DNA of 64,000 bases from Prorocentrum cordatum (Eukaryota > Sar > Dinophyceae > Prorocentrales > Prorocentraceae). The notes beneath the pieces are model-generated. The model was not told the origin of the DNA. It saw only the letters and a program-made list of their open reading frames with translations, and did no database searches. The stretch spans positions 708,735-772,734 of the forward strand of contig CAUYUJ010019281.1 in the NCBI GenBank assembly GCA_963575745.1. Reading direction: 5' to 3'. Shown piece by piece: positions 46,528 to 57,190 of this stretch. The translations under genes and the position numbers were made by a program. How positions within the stretch are numbered: the stretch's first letter is position 1; each line of letters begins with the position of its first letter.

Positions 46528-47598
46528 TCACTTGGAGACAGGGGTGTTGACGGCGAGGTTCGCCGCGTCCGCCGCTGCCTGCTTCGCCGCCGTGATCTTC
46601 TTAGCTGCCTCCTTGATGCGAGCCTCCTGCTTCGACTTGTCGGACTTGTCGTCGGCGTCGGAGCTGATGGAAGGCCCGCCACTGGCGCCGCTGCTGCCGC
46701 CGCTGGCACTGCCCGCCGTGCCACCGTCGGCCGTCTCCGCCGCCTGAGTACCCTGGTTGCCGTCCACGCCGCCGATGACAGAGTCGCCATCCACGCAGCG
46801 GCGCTTCCTGGACTGCCTGGCCTCGATCTGCTTCTGCAACTCCTTGGCCCTCTCGAGCCACCCTACAACCTGCGTGTTCTTGGACGTGAGCTGGGTCTTG
46901 GTGGCCCTCAAGTCGGCTTCGAGCTTCTTGAGGGCCTCTTTTTCCGCTGGTTCTGCCTCCATGTCGTCAATGCCAGCGAAAAACTGCTCGTCCCAGGTGA
47001 TATCGAACAACTGATCTGACTCGGCCTTGGGCGGTGCGAACACTCCTACCATAGTCGCCAACGCCTGGGCCGCCAACTTCTTAGCCTCCTGAGCTGCAGC
47101 CAAAAGGATAGCGGTCTCCTCCTCCTTCTGCTCGGCACGAGAAAGGTTCTCCCTGGCGCGCAGCAAGGAGGCGAAGGCCTGGTCGTGCTTAGTCTGCGCG
47201 TCCTTGACAGCACCGTCAGCTTTCTTCACGGCCTCATCTGGGGTGGAACTCGAGCCTAGCAAGTTGAGCTCACCCTTGAGGACTGTGATCTGACTCCTGA
47301 GGGCCTGCTGGAGTGTCGGGTCTGTCGTGACCGCGAGGGCGCTCTCTAGCGTGGCAAGCTTGGAGCTCGCGACTGCCTGAGGAGCCCTCCCTCCTGCCAC
47401 AGGTCCTGCGAAAGCCAGATGCTGCTGCTGCTGCTGTCCCGAATCGCCGTCGTCGCCATTCTTGTCCTTCTTCCCTTGATATAGCTTGACCGATCTTCCA
47501 CACTTCTGGCAGCGCCGATCCCGCTCTAAGAGAAGACTGTTCCACTCACTGCGGCCACAGCCTTTGCACGTCGACCACGCAGTGGAATGTGGCGCCAT
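46528..47598 (-). CDS. LINE-B ORF1 (zinc ribbon and coiled coil)
   Basis: From the first ATG at 47598 (MAPHSTAWSTCKGCG) to TGA at 46528-46530, 356 codons. The N-terminal zinc ribbon has CKGCG and CQKCG pairs. A poly-Gln patch, then a long Ala/Glu/Lys coiled coil follow, with KLATLESALAVTTDPTLQQA at its start. The LINE-A protein has KQLEAALATSTAP at the same place, so the two ORF1s are related. The C-terminus is Gly/Ser-rich, then Ala/Lys-rich. It is presumed to bind the element RNA and form particles, as ORF1 proteins of LINEs do. The frame is also open upstream of the ATG to about 47673 with no other ATG. Confidence 0.85.
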   Translation of the reverse strand: MAPHSTAWSTCKGCGRSEWNSLLLERDRRCQKCGRSVKLYQGKKDKNGDDGDSGQQQQQHLAFAGPVAGGRAPQAVASSKLATLESALAVTTDPTLQQALRSQITVLKGELNLLGSSSTPDEAVKKADGAVKDAQTKHDQAFASLLRARENLSRAEQKEEETAILLAAAQEAKKLAAQALATMVGVFAPPKAESDQLFDITWDEQFFAGIDDMEAEPAEKEALKKLEADLRATKTQLTSKNTQVVGWLERAKELQKQIEARQSRKRRCVDGDSVIGGVDGNQGTQAAETADGGTAGSASGGSSGASGGPSISSDADDKSDKSKQEARIKEAAKKITAAKQAAADAANLAVNTPVSK

Positions 47599-47742
47599 CC
47601 CTGGAAAGATTCGCCCTCTTCGCCACCGAGAAAGGCGGCTCCCGAGGTGAGCTGCTGCCTCGGTGCCCCCCAAGCGCCCCGTGAAGGCGAGGGCCTGGAC
47701 TCAAGGATCGCCAAAATGGGACTCTCGAGCCAGTATGCTTGA

Positions 47743-47769
47743 GTGGTGTAGAGAGAGAGAGAGATAATG
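47743..47769. repeat. LINE-B target-site duplication, right
   Basis: 27-nt counterpart of 41028-41051, with a GA tract three bases longer. Downstream is a (GA)n tract at 47796-47878. Confidence 0.85.
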
Positions 47770-47841
47770 ATAAAGGGAGGGGGAAAAATGATACCGAGAG
47801 ACAGAGAGAGAGAGAGAGAGAGAAAGAGAGAGCGAGAGACG

Positions 47842-47876
<35 letters not shown>

Positions 47877-48009
47877 GGAACGTCTACACCTACATAGTCA
47901 TGTTTGCATACACGCATACAGAGCACCTGTATACAGACAGGTTGAGCTATAACGAGCCACACTGGTATACGAGAGGTAGGAACTTTCAGTATACTGAAGT
48001 TGTGTGTTT

Positions 48010-48215
48010 CTTCTAGTCGGGACCGGGAACAGATATTGCGGTCTCTGCGCCAGTAGACCCACGATTCCCCAGGAAAGTGTGGCGCGGCCCCACTGTCCGC
48101 ACCCGCCCCATCCCGAGGGAGACTAGTAACAGCACGAACGCAACGGAACATGCGCGCCTGGCCAGCCAGGCTAGAGGGGAGCGGCTTGGAACGGCTTCGA
48201 GTGAGCAAAACCAAT
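48010..48215 (+). repeat. Module D, copy 2 (right of LINE-B)
   Basis: See copy 1 at 40595-40870. It ends at GGCTTGGAACGGCTTCGAGT, close to GACTTGGAACGACTTCGTGT in copy 1. Confidence 0.75.
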
Positions 48216-48289
48216 ATGCCCGAGGTGTGTATGTGTGTAGGCACACATTATAGGTTGTGGTATTCAACGTATCGGTACACCAGCATACA

Positions 48290-48351
48290 GGCATACTTAC
48301 ATGCATGCATACAAATATTCATACATGCGAACACACATGCACCTACACATG

Positions 48352-48396
<45 letters not shown>

Positions 48397-48560
48397 CTGC
48401 ATAATGGCATGCATACATAGATCAAGTCATGCACACACATAGAGGCATACACACATACATACATACACGCAATCATACGTACGTATATGTGTGCAAATGT
48501 GTACATGTATATGCATGTGCGGCAACCTGCGTTTATCTTATATACATGTACAGGGGGATC
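48290..48560. repeat. (CATA)n/(TA)n-rich AT tract
   Basis: ATGCATACATA and TATATATA runs, unusually AT-rich for this window, then (GA)n at 48630-48700. No gene. Confidence 0.88.
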
Positions 48561-48899
48561 GCACCATACGTAACGACATACGTTACTTCAGGGAGTGCCC
48601 GAATACTTTCACGTGCCTAAAGCTAAAGAGCGAGAGAGAGAGAGAGGAACATACAGGGACAGAGAGAGAGGGGGAGAGAGAGAGAGAGAGAGGAAGAGGT
48701 AGCACAAACGAGCAGGACGATTACACATAGATGCGATGAGGCGGCGTGCATAACACACGGACCCGAGACGGCGCGGCGCTGCTGCCCTGGCGAGCGCCTA
48801 CTGAAGAGAGGGGGGGGCGGTCTTCTGTCGGAGGGGGTCGGCCTTCCGCCATGGGGGGGACGCCTGCGGGAGTGCCCGCGCAAGCAAGCAATCGAGCGA

Positions 48900-49133
48900 G
48901 GAGGAGCAGGAGCAGGAGCAGGAGGAGGAGGAGCAGCAGGAGGACGAGGAGGATAAGGAGGAATGGGCGGGGAGTTGGAAGAGAACTCCTCCTCCTCCTC
49001 CTCCCTCCTCCTCCTCCTCCTCCTCCTCCTCCTCCTCCTCCTCCTCCTCCTCCTCCTCCTCCTCCTCCTCCTCCTCCTCCTCCTCCTCCTCCTCCTCCTC
49101 CTCCTCCTCCTCCTCCTCCTCCTCCTCCTCGCC
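48900..49133. repeat. (GGA)n then (CCT)n microsatellite
   Basis: GGAGCAGGAG at 48900-48960, then about 48 CCT repeats at 48986-49130. 49133-50215 is G-rich (GGGGAGG, GGAGGA) without a recognised gene; the Arg/Gly/Ser/Pro-rich frames are compositional. Confidence 0.95.
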
Positions 49134-50216
49134 GCGCCCCTCCACTCCTTCCACTCATCCTGCTCTTGCCTCCCCACCCCTACGAGGAGTGGGAAGGGGT
49201 GGGGGGTGGCGCGGTGGTGGAGGAGCGAGGAGCGCGGAGGAAAAATAGGAGAAGGGGGAAAAGGATGTGGGAAGGGGGCAGCGCGGGGAGTCGCCGGCAC
49301 AATGCTCGAGGGCTGCGGGCGGGGGGGAGAGGAAGGCGCGGCGCAGAGGTCATCACGCAGGAGGAGGAAGAGAATGGAGGGGGGCGGAAATGGGGAAGAG
49401 ATCTGCGGAGCAGCGATGGGGTGGCGGGGCGGAGGGAAAAGAGGGAGGAGGGAAGGGATGGCGCGGCGGCGGAGCAGTGAGATAGAGCACGTCCCCCAGA
49501 TCCGCCCGCAGCCCCCCCCCCCCCCTCCCCCTACGGCTACCCCTGGGGCGGCCCTCCCCCGCTCTGCCGACGGCCCCCCGGGAGCTGCCTCCCGACCCGA
49601 GCAGGCGGCCCGCCCCGACCGAACCCCCGACGGCGAGAGCGAGCGCCCTGCGGGCCCGGCGGCGACTGCGGCGGCCACCCGCCCGCCCGCGCGCGCGCCT
49701 GGGGCGCCCTGGGCCGGAGGCGGCCTGGCGGCGGGCGTTGCACGGGGGGGTGGGGTGGGGGGAGGGGCAGGGCGCGCGAGGCAGCGGCAGCGGCAAGAGG
49801 CTGGGCCTCGAGCCGCGGGAGGGGGGGCGGGTGCGTGGGGGGAGGCGTCGAGGGCGGGAGGAGGGAGGAGGAGGGGGAGGAGGAGGAGGAGGATGCGCGG
49901 CGGTGGGCGAGGAGGCGGCGGAGAAGCGGGGGGAGGACAAGGGGAGGGCGAGGAGGAGGAGGAGGAGGAGGTTCTCCTTCTCCTCCTCTTTCCTCCCGTT
50001 CCTCCTCTTCCTCCCTCCCTCCGATGGGGGAGCTGCGGCCGCGTCTCGGCGCCGGCGCGCGGAAGCCGCCGGCTCTCACGGCGGCGGTGCTGTCGCGAGG
50101 GGGCCCGCCGCGAGGGGAGGGGGCGGCCCGTCCGAGCGGGTGGCGCCCCAGACGTGCTCGCGCCGTGAAAAAAAGGGCGGCGAGAGGTTTTAACGGCTGT
50201 TCTCTGCCCCCGGGGC

Positions 50217-50410
50217 TCCGGTCGGGCGAAAGGGGGGGATTGGGAAAGGGGGGGTACGAAATTTGCTGCATGCAGCTGGTTTCGGCCTCACCGAGGGACC
50301 AATTCCTCGATACATGGCCGCTCCCGGCGCCGGGAGGCGCCGGGAAAATCAGCGACGTGAGCTGATTCTCAACCCCCACCTTTGCTATCCCCTCCTTTCG
50401 CCCGACCCGA
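50217..50410. mobile_element. MITE-1 copy a: 194-bp TIR element
   Basis: The ends are inverted: TCCGGTCGGGCGAAAGG on the left, and the inverse of TCGGGTCGGGCGAAAGG on the right, extending about 30 bp with mismatches. The 5-bp duplication GGGGC flanks it (50212-50216 and 50411-50415). The interior has stem-forming motifs GCTGCATGCAGC and CCCGGCGCCGGG. It is about 90% identical to the copy at 59113-59306, with exactly the same length. No coding capacity. Confidence 0.93.
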
Positions 50411-50527
50411 GGGGCCCTCGCCGGTCCTCGGGGCAGCCATCAGAAGACCCAGGTTAGGGCCAGTCTCGGGGAAAGGGTGGGGACTTCAGAGGGCCCCGTG
50501 TGGACAAAAATCAAGACATCGCGTGCC

Positions 50528-50707
50528 TCGGGAGGGTGGTTAGGGGGGGTGGGGGGGCCAAATGGGGGGTGAAGAAAAAGGCCCTAAATGGGGCCCTTTA
50601 GGGCTCCTTTTGGGCACCAGTTGGCCCCAAACGAGGTCCTAAAAGGCCTCTTTAGGGCCCTGTTCTTCACCCCCCATGTGGGTCACCCCCCACTACCACC
50701 CTCCCGA
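50528..50707. mobile_element. MITE-3: 180-bp TIR element
   Basis: Inverted ends of about 48 bp: TCGGGAGGGTGGT at both tips, then GGGGTG and ATGGGGGGTGAAGAA further in. Flanks are GTGCC (50523-50527) and GTGTC (50708-50712), a 4/5 match to a 5-bp duplication. The interior repeats GGGGCCCTTTAGGG-like motifs. It lies 117 bp from MITE-1a. Confidence 0.82.
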
Positions 50708-51378
50708 GTGTCCAGGGCGTTGGGCCTGGCACTCTAAGAAGCCTGGGGGGCTTCTCCGGAGCCATCCCGGCTTCGCAAAAGCCTTCTCGGGAGCCTCCAG
50801 GGCCTTTTGCGAAGGCCCCCGCCTTCTTGGAAAGCTTCCCTCCTCGCGGCCACCCCTGTGTGCGCGCTGCCAAGAGAGGATCCTCACAGGAGGAAATCAG
50901 TAGGGACAACAACTCGAGCACAAATAAGAGTCGATTCCCAGGAACAGATGGGAAACTGTGCGAAACCGGGGGGAAGTCGAACATCCAGAACATATGGAAA
51001 TTGTTTGGGAATCAGGGAATTTGTGTATATTTGTATGTAGTAGTGTGTCCCTGGGCCCCTTCGAAGAACCACGTCCCGATACTGACGGTGCTCTTCTGGT
51101 GGTGCCGATGCCGATCGCAGGAGCTCTCTGGGGCGCTTCTGGAGGTTCTCATCGCCACGGCGGGGCGCAGCTCAGAGAACGGGCCAGGATGGTCCCCCTG
51201 GAGGGGTTCCTGGGATAGATGTTGAGTGGGCTTTGAGGCGCGGGCCCGCAGACCGATGCCGGTGCCCATCCCTCGATTTCGTCTTTGAGGGGCCTCGTCC
51301 AGCTTCGCCTCGGAATCCTTCTCAGCAAGGGCGCACCCCACCGGGGAGTGGTGCTATCGGTTCCATATTGTTGTTCCC

Positions 51379-51425
51379 CCAGTGTGTGTGTGTGTGTGTG
51401 TGTGTGAGTGTGTGTGTGTGTGTTT
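51379..51425. repeat. (TG)n microsatellite
   Basis: GTGTGTGTG run with one GAGTG break. 50710-51379 and 51425-51740 show no recognised gene. Confidence 0.93.
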
Positions 51426-51739
51426 TGGGGGGTCCGTCGCCGGGGGGGGCTGCCTGCGGAGGAGGGAAGGGGGTGAGAGAGGAGTGAGGCAGTAAGTTCT
51501 GAGATAGGTTGTGTGTCGTCGAAGGCGGCGCCATCGAGATGTTGCAGGCCTGCTCGGGATCTCAATCGTCCATCGTCGTCCGCTCGCGAATCGGCATCGC
51601 CATCGTAAACCGTCATCGTGTTTCGTTCGTCGCATTCGCGGTTCCTGCAAGCCTTGCCAAACCCTCCTGTGTTCGGAGCTCATGCTGAGCCTCAGACCTC
51701 GCCTCCATGGGCGCCTGCCAACTGCGCAGAGAGCCAATT

Positions 51740-52120
51740 GCGCAGAGAGCCGCCTTTTTCACACGCTTGTGGGTGTTTCAGCAGTCTGCGGCCTTACCCA
51801 GACAGGCCTGGCCCCCCTGGATGACCCCCAGGGCGGTGCAGCGGAGCGTGGCCCTAGCCAGATCTAACTGGACCTCGCCTCCCTGGATGCTGCCGTCTGA
51901 GCAAATCGACGCCACATTACGTTAGGTCCAGCGGAGTGCGGCCCTATCCAGATCAAAGTGGAACCTCGCCTCCCTGGTGTTGCTAACTGATCAATCGTCG
52001 CCAATTTCGTGACCTAGTAAAGTGTACAGCGGAGTGCGATGTCATCAAGATCCGTACAGGACCTCTCCCAGGATGCTGTGAACTGCGCACCGTCGCCACT
52101 TTCGTGAGCTTGTGACGGGA
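51740..52120 (+). repeat. About 93-bp degenerate tandem repeat
   Basis: Unit starts at about 51836, 51929 and 52023 share CAGCGGAGYGYGGCCCTA, then CCAGATC, CCTCGCCTCCCTGG and CGTCGCCA; a more diverged unit precedes them. 52120-54060 has no recognised gene apart from short CCT runs near 52783-52808. Confidence 0.7.
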
Positions 52121-54063
52121 AGGACAGGTGGACCTGAGGGGGCTGGTGCAGGCGCAGTGGAAGTCCTGAAAGTCCAAAGACACCGAGGCGAAGCCGAAAC
52201 AAGATTGTCCCACGGCTCCTCTCCAGTGAAGGATGCGGTCGTATGGCGGACACGCAGGAACACATGAGCAAGCAGTTTCGCGGCGCGGACATCGTAGATC
52301 ATCATGCATGGAGCTTCTCCCGCGGGGCTCCAGGGCAAGACCGAGAACTCGCAGCTCCCAAGGCACATAGTGCATCAGCCGTAAAGCAACGCCCGTCCAT
52401 AAAACACCACAGCAAGAACGAACACTTGCTACGTTTAGATTCAGGTTCTTTCCAAACGCGTAGGGGACTGTAAGGGGAAACATTGGCCGCTGAACACAAA
52501 CATATGTAAGGCGCATTGGTGGGGCCTTGCCAGAATGGCAGGCACACGAGCCACTCGCTTTTTAAGAGGGCGACCCCTCAGGGAATAGGGATGCTTACAG
52601 GGACCAGTTGTAAGGGTGCTGGATCGGGCGGACATGCTGAAGCATCGTGGATCTATCCGAGGTATGCACTATGGTCCTCCTCCTGGTCTGCGGCGTATCG
52701 CCGCAGAGGGCACGGGGTATTCTGGTGATAGAACGGTCGCCCCCAGTATTCTACCTTTTTCTTCCCCCTCAAAAACGCTGGTCCTCCTCCTCCTCCTCCT
52801 CCTCCTCCTGATCCTGATCTTGCCCCCCGATGCCCTTCCCGAGCATCTGAGCCCGCTCCTCCTCACTCCGAATCTCCTTCCCGAGCCGCTTCTGCTCTCG
52901 AGCCATCTGTGGTTCGCCCGTTTGAGGGGTTCCCGTGGTCCATGCATCCGCCGTTGCGGCAGCATCGTGACGGCATGCTTTGTGCCGAGCGCTCGGCGTC
53001 AAGGGGCGAAGCTCAGGGTCGTCAGAAGACGGCATTGCATATATGTGTGATTCACCGGCCCAGGGTCGAGGGCTCTGGGGGCCCGCGCTTCGACAAAGCG
53101 GTTACTCCCATGTCTGCTGGGGCCCTCTTCACCGCCGCTGAGGTCCCCACCAAGATAGCGTGTCGCTCCGCTGGTTCTGTCCCATCACGCTTCGGAGCGA
53201 TACGCTATCCACCTCCTAGTCCCAAGGCTTCCACGTTGCGAGCCTTCTCGAGCCTCCCGCCCCGCGGAGCGGAGCGGCACGCTATCCGATCGCAAGGCGC
53301 AGTCTGTCGCTGGGGCCGCCGCCGCGACACGCTGTGCAGAAGCTTCCGACAGCAGCTTCTTGCCAGGGCGCGCCCCAGGACCGGTCCGGGGGGCGCCCGC
53401 GAGCTCCGAGGGTGTCGTCGATCCCCAGATCAAGCGGTGCCCAGGCCGCCTGCGTCCTGTCTTCTGCTCGGACCGCAGGATCCTCGGAGCTTTCGGCGCC
53501 CCCCCTTGGGGCCGGCGTCTGATCCCGGGTCGTTGTTTGTGTGCCTCGGGGTGTGCCCCCCCCTCCTTCCTCCTCCGCGGCCGCCCTGTCCGTCCTTTTC
53601 CCCTCCCCTGCAGGCTGGGCAATCCGCTGCTCGGTGTCCCCGTTCAGCTCTACCGCTGGTGCGGCCGTTCTGCCTCGCCGCCGGCGAACACGCAGCGTGC
53701 CTCGGGGTGCGCGCCGCGGGCCTCCACAGGCTGGAAAAAAGCCAGGGTGGGTGCGGCAAGGCACTGCGTCGGGTGCCGGGGCCCCTGCTCGGAAGTCATC
53801 TGGCAGCCCATCCCTCGAGCCAGTTATCCATGGCGTTCTGGCCAGAAAGCTTCGAGCGCAACCTCGCCGCGGCGACGGGGTCGCGCTCCAGAGGCCCAGC
53901 AGGGGCGGCAGAAACGCCATCGAACCTGCGTGGGTCCTCGATCCCCGCCCCCACCAGGGGCCGAAGCTGGTCCAGGGGCGCCCCTCCCCCTGACGTCCGC
54001 GCATGAGTTGGCACTCCCCAGTGCACCATGAACGCCCAGACGGTGGCGCGCGCGCGCGCGCCC

Positions 54064-54123
54064 GCGTCAAGAATTGGCCACATCATTGGTTCTTGCTCGC
54101 ATGATGTGCCAAATTCTTGACGC
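54064..54123. repeat. Hairpin with 23-bp arms
   Basis: Arms GCGTCAAGAATTGGCCACAT(CAT) and its inverse, 21 of 23 matching, around a 14-bp loop. It is preceded by a (CG)n run at 54046-54060. It could be an RNA hairpin, a terminator-like structure or a tiny foldback. 54124-54730 has no recognised gene. Confidence 0.8.
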
Positions 54124-54729
54124 AGCGCGTAGCCCCTCCAGACCATCTTAAAACAGTCACAAGGCGACTTGCCCTGATTAGGGATTTGCAGCGTGCTGGC
54201 TGAGTGGTTGCCTGTCGTTGTTTGTGGTGCCCGCATTACGTCGTGCATGCCCAGGGCTGCCATGGCAGAGTGGTTGATTGTTGTTCGCTGTTGTGCGTCC
54301 ACTGGTTTGGGCGAGCGAACACCGACGACGCGTTGGGTGTATGGTCTCAGGGCCCTCGATATGTCTACGGACACGTTTCCTTTCTGCTTCATGAGTGTTC
54401 GTTGCACTTTCGTTCTACGCTCGTCTCTATTCACGGTGGGACTTTTTAGTTCCGTTCTAGTTTCGTTGTATTTTGTTTGTGCCAGTTTCGTTCCACCTTC
54501 GTTTCGTTATCGTTTGAATGTGCGTTCAGTCTTTTTTTCCCAGAAGGGAACGTCCCAGAACGAAAGCAAAAACGGAACTTCAGTGACAATCAAGAGCGCG
54601 TGAGTCATTGGAGGGCCCCGCGATCTTGCACCTAAGGTGCGCACGGAGTGGTCATCTAGCAAGCAGGGAGGGACGACCGACGGCGACGACTGGAGTCAAT
54701 ATCAAGACCTCTGCGATCTGTCGCTTCTG

Positions 54730-55250
54730 GGAACGTCTTGGGGCCGTCTTGGAAGCTTCTTTGGCCCTCTCGGGGCTCTGTTGCCCTCTTGGAACGCTCT
54801 TGGGGCTCTCTTGGGGCCCTCTTGGACGCCTTGGAGGCGTTCCTGCGGCCATTTTGGAGGCGACGAGTTCGGTCCACCCGTCGGGGCCGAACAGATCGCT
54901 TCTTGGGGTCCTCTTGGGCCGCTCTTGGGGCGGTCGTGGGCGCTCTTGAGGCCGCATTGGGGCCCCTCTTGGGGCCATCTTGGAGCCATCTTGAGGCCCA
55001 TCGGAAGAGAAAAGGCGAGAAAGCAAACAATAGTGACAACACCATGATGTTTGAAGGATTTGGGCCTCCTGAGGGCCTCCGGAGGCCCAGAGGGCACGTG
55101 GGGCCGTCCTTGGACGATCTTGAGGGCTCTTTGAGACATGTGGGAGGCTATCTTGGATCATCTTGGGGTTATTTGAGCGATAGGATATTGGAGGCCACCT
55201 CTGGCTCTCTGGGGCCCTCTTGGAGCCACCGGGGGCCAACAAGAACCCTC
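54730..55250. repeat. Family B minisatellite, copy 4
   Basis: CTTGGGGCCCTCTTGGACGC-type units on both sides of the core at 54998-55062 (CCCATCGGAAGAGAAAAGGC, then GAGAAAGCAAACAA). 55250-55800 has no recognised gene. Confidence 0.78.
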
Positions 55251-57074
55251 TGACACCTTTCGAGGGGTGGTCCAGACACAGGGGGAGAGGGTATGGGGAG
55301 GGGGAGCCCCTTCCCCCAAGGGGGAGAGGGGGCACCAGAGCGAGCTCCCTAGACCACTCACACCCAGAGGGCTGGTGGATCTTGCGCAAGCCCTGCGTGG
55401 GTGATGTGTCAAACGTGTTCATCATTGCACCGCGTCCATCCGCCCCTCGCCACTCATGCGACCCCCCTTTTCTTAATTACGGTCGTCGTAGCACATTTCC
55501 TCCGCCCTGTTTTTGTGATGCCCCCTCGTTTTATTTCTTTTCGGGAAAAATTGCCGTCGGTCTGCATTATCAGACCTTGCTTCGTTCGCTTGGGCCAGGC
55601 AATCAACGGTCGACTACATGTATCGCACAGGGGGTGGCCCGTTGTTGTTGCCATTCATTTGAAATGGATTAGGTGCATCTGTGAATAATTTCGGTGTCGT
55701 GGCAACCTCCCGTAATTAGCCTTGTCCGCCGCAGGACGGCTTCAAAGCGGTACACTCCAAAGCGCAGGCTGCCGCCATCGTGGCAGCTGCAAAGGCCGCG
55801 CGCGCCGCAACTCTAGCAAGTGTCGGGCAGGGGGAAAAGGAGGAGGAGCGAAAAAGGGAAAGGAGGAAGAAAAGTAGGAGACGCGGACAATAAGGTGGAT
55901 ATAGAGAACAACAGTATGAGTTGGACAAGCAACAGGAGGAGGAGGAGGAGGAGGAGGATCATGAGAAGGAGAGGGGGGCAAGCAGGAGCAGGAACAGCAG
56001 CAGGAAGGGCATGCTGAGGAGGAGCAGGAGGACCGGCAGGAAAGGAGGCAGGTGCAGCAACATGGACAGTAGCCGGAGGAGAAGCAGCACCAACATCAGG
56101 AGATTGTCCAGATGGATTTTCCCACCAGGGCCTTGGATCAGTATAGGCCAGCACACCCGCCAGGGATGCTCCGTGCGCTTCAGCACCTGCCTTGCTGTCG
56201 GCCCAGACTCAGCCCCTGAGCGCAACGGGGCTGATGCTCCAGGTCGGCCTCCCATGAGCCGGCGGGAGCGATAGAGAGAACAGCGCAGTTGATGAAAGAG
56301 GTCCCCTCTTCACTTAGTACCTGTCCTTTTTCGTCGTCGTTCAACACACCAGCTGCAGGAGGAGCAGGAATAGGAGATGGAGGGGAGGCGGACGAACTCG
56401 TGGCAGCAGAGAGTATATTATAGATCTCAAAGCATCGCCCTTTCAGTCCCGTCACACCGATGACGAACGTCCGGAGAACCAGACAGAATTGCAGCACATA
56501 CAGGCTCCTGCACCACGACAAAGAAGGGACGTGTCGTGAGCAGAGGCTGCCACATCACCAGCTAGGGGGAGAAGCCGTCCAAGTCGAGCGGGTCCACGCT
56601 GCTGCAGTCGGAACACCGTACGGCGCACCGAGATAGAGAAACGCACCGTCAACCGCCGCTTCCGCCCGCAGCCGAGCGCGAATAGGCTGAAACAGAAGCA
56701 CTGCATCAGAAAAGCTGGCCTTCACCAGGGCCCTCGGGAGGATTCCGTGGAGCCCGAGAAGGAGCAATCAAGGAGGACAGGGGCGTCTCCCTCTACGGCT
56801 CCATGCTGCTCACCTGCACACACCGTCCCCCTTCCTCAGGGCCCAAGAAGGAGCAATCGAGGAGGACGGGGCTTCTCCCTCTGCGGCTCCGCGCTGCTCA
56901 CCTGCACACGCCGTCCCCGTCCTCAGAGCCGCCAGCCGCACAGGGGGGAGAGGGGCCCCGCGGCTGGGAGCTGGGCGGCGCCTCCTCGAAGCCCGACTGG
57001 GCGAGGGAGACAGAGGAGAACGGGGGAGCGGGAGGAACGACGAGGGGGGAGACGACGAGGTACGAGGAGTACGC

Positions 57075-57190
57075 GGAGGAGGAGGAGCAGGAGCAAGAGG
57101 AGGAGGAGGAGGAGGAGGAGGAGGAGGAGGAGGAGGAGGAGGAGGAGGAGGAGGAGGAGGAGGAGGAGGAGGAGGAGGAGGAGGAGAGGA
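57075..57190. repeat. (GGA)n microsatellite
   Basis: About 35 nearly perfect GGA repeats. A smaller GGA patch lies at 55930-55955. 55955-57075 and 57190-58470 hold no recognised gene; the open frame at 57480-57875 (+) has no identifiable domain. Confidence 0.93.

Larger units (their letters stand above)
41052..47742 (-). mobile_element. LINE-B: near-intact non-LTR retrotransposon
   Basis: A 6.7-kb minus-strand element between duplicated target sites. Its coding parts are ORF1 (47598-46528), an endonuclease ORF (to 44548) and an RT/RNase H ORF (44597-41097), all open. The 3' end, next to 41052, is not poly(A) but a short CATTC repeat preceded by an ATCGC/GCGAT hairpin. Near-complete frames and clean duplications suggest a fairly recent insertion. 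It landed in GA-rich DNA between two module D copies, about 1.1 kb downstream of gamma-tubulin and in the opposite orientation. Confidence 0.92.

Noticed and set aside
47705-47742. Second spliced-leader relict at the LINE-B 5' end
   Set aside because: Only CCCATTTTGGC plus a displaced TTGAG match; too short and broken to claim, unlike the 21/22 match at LINE-A.
48623-49678. 351-codon minus-strand ORF with a long poly-Arg run
   Set aside because: It is the translation of the (CCT)n/(GGA)n tract.
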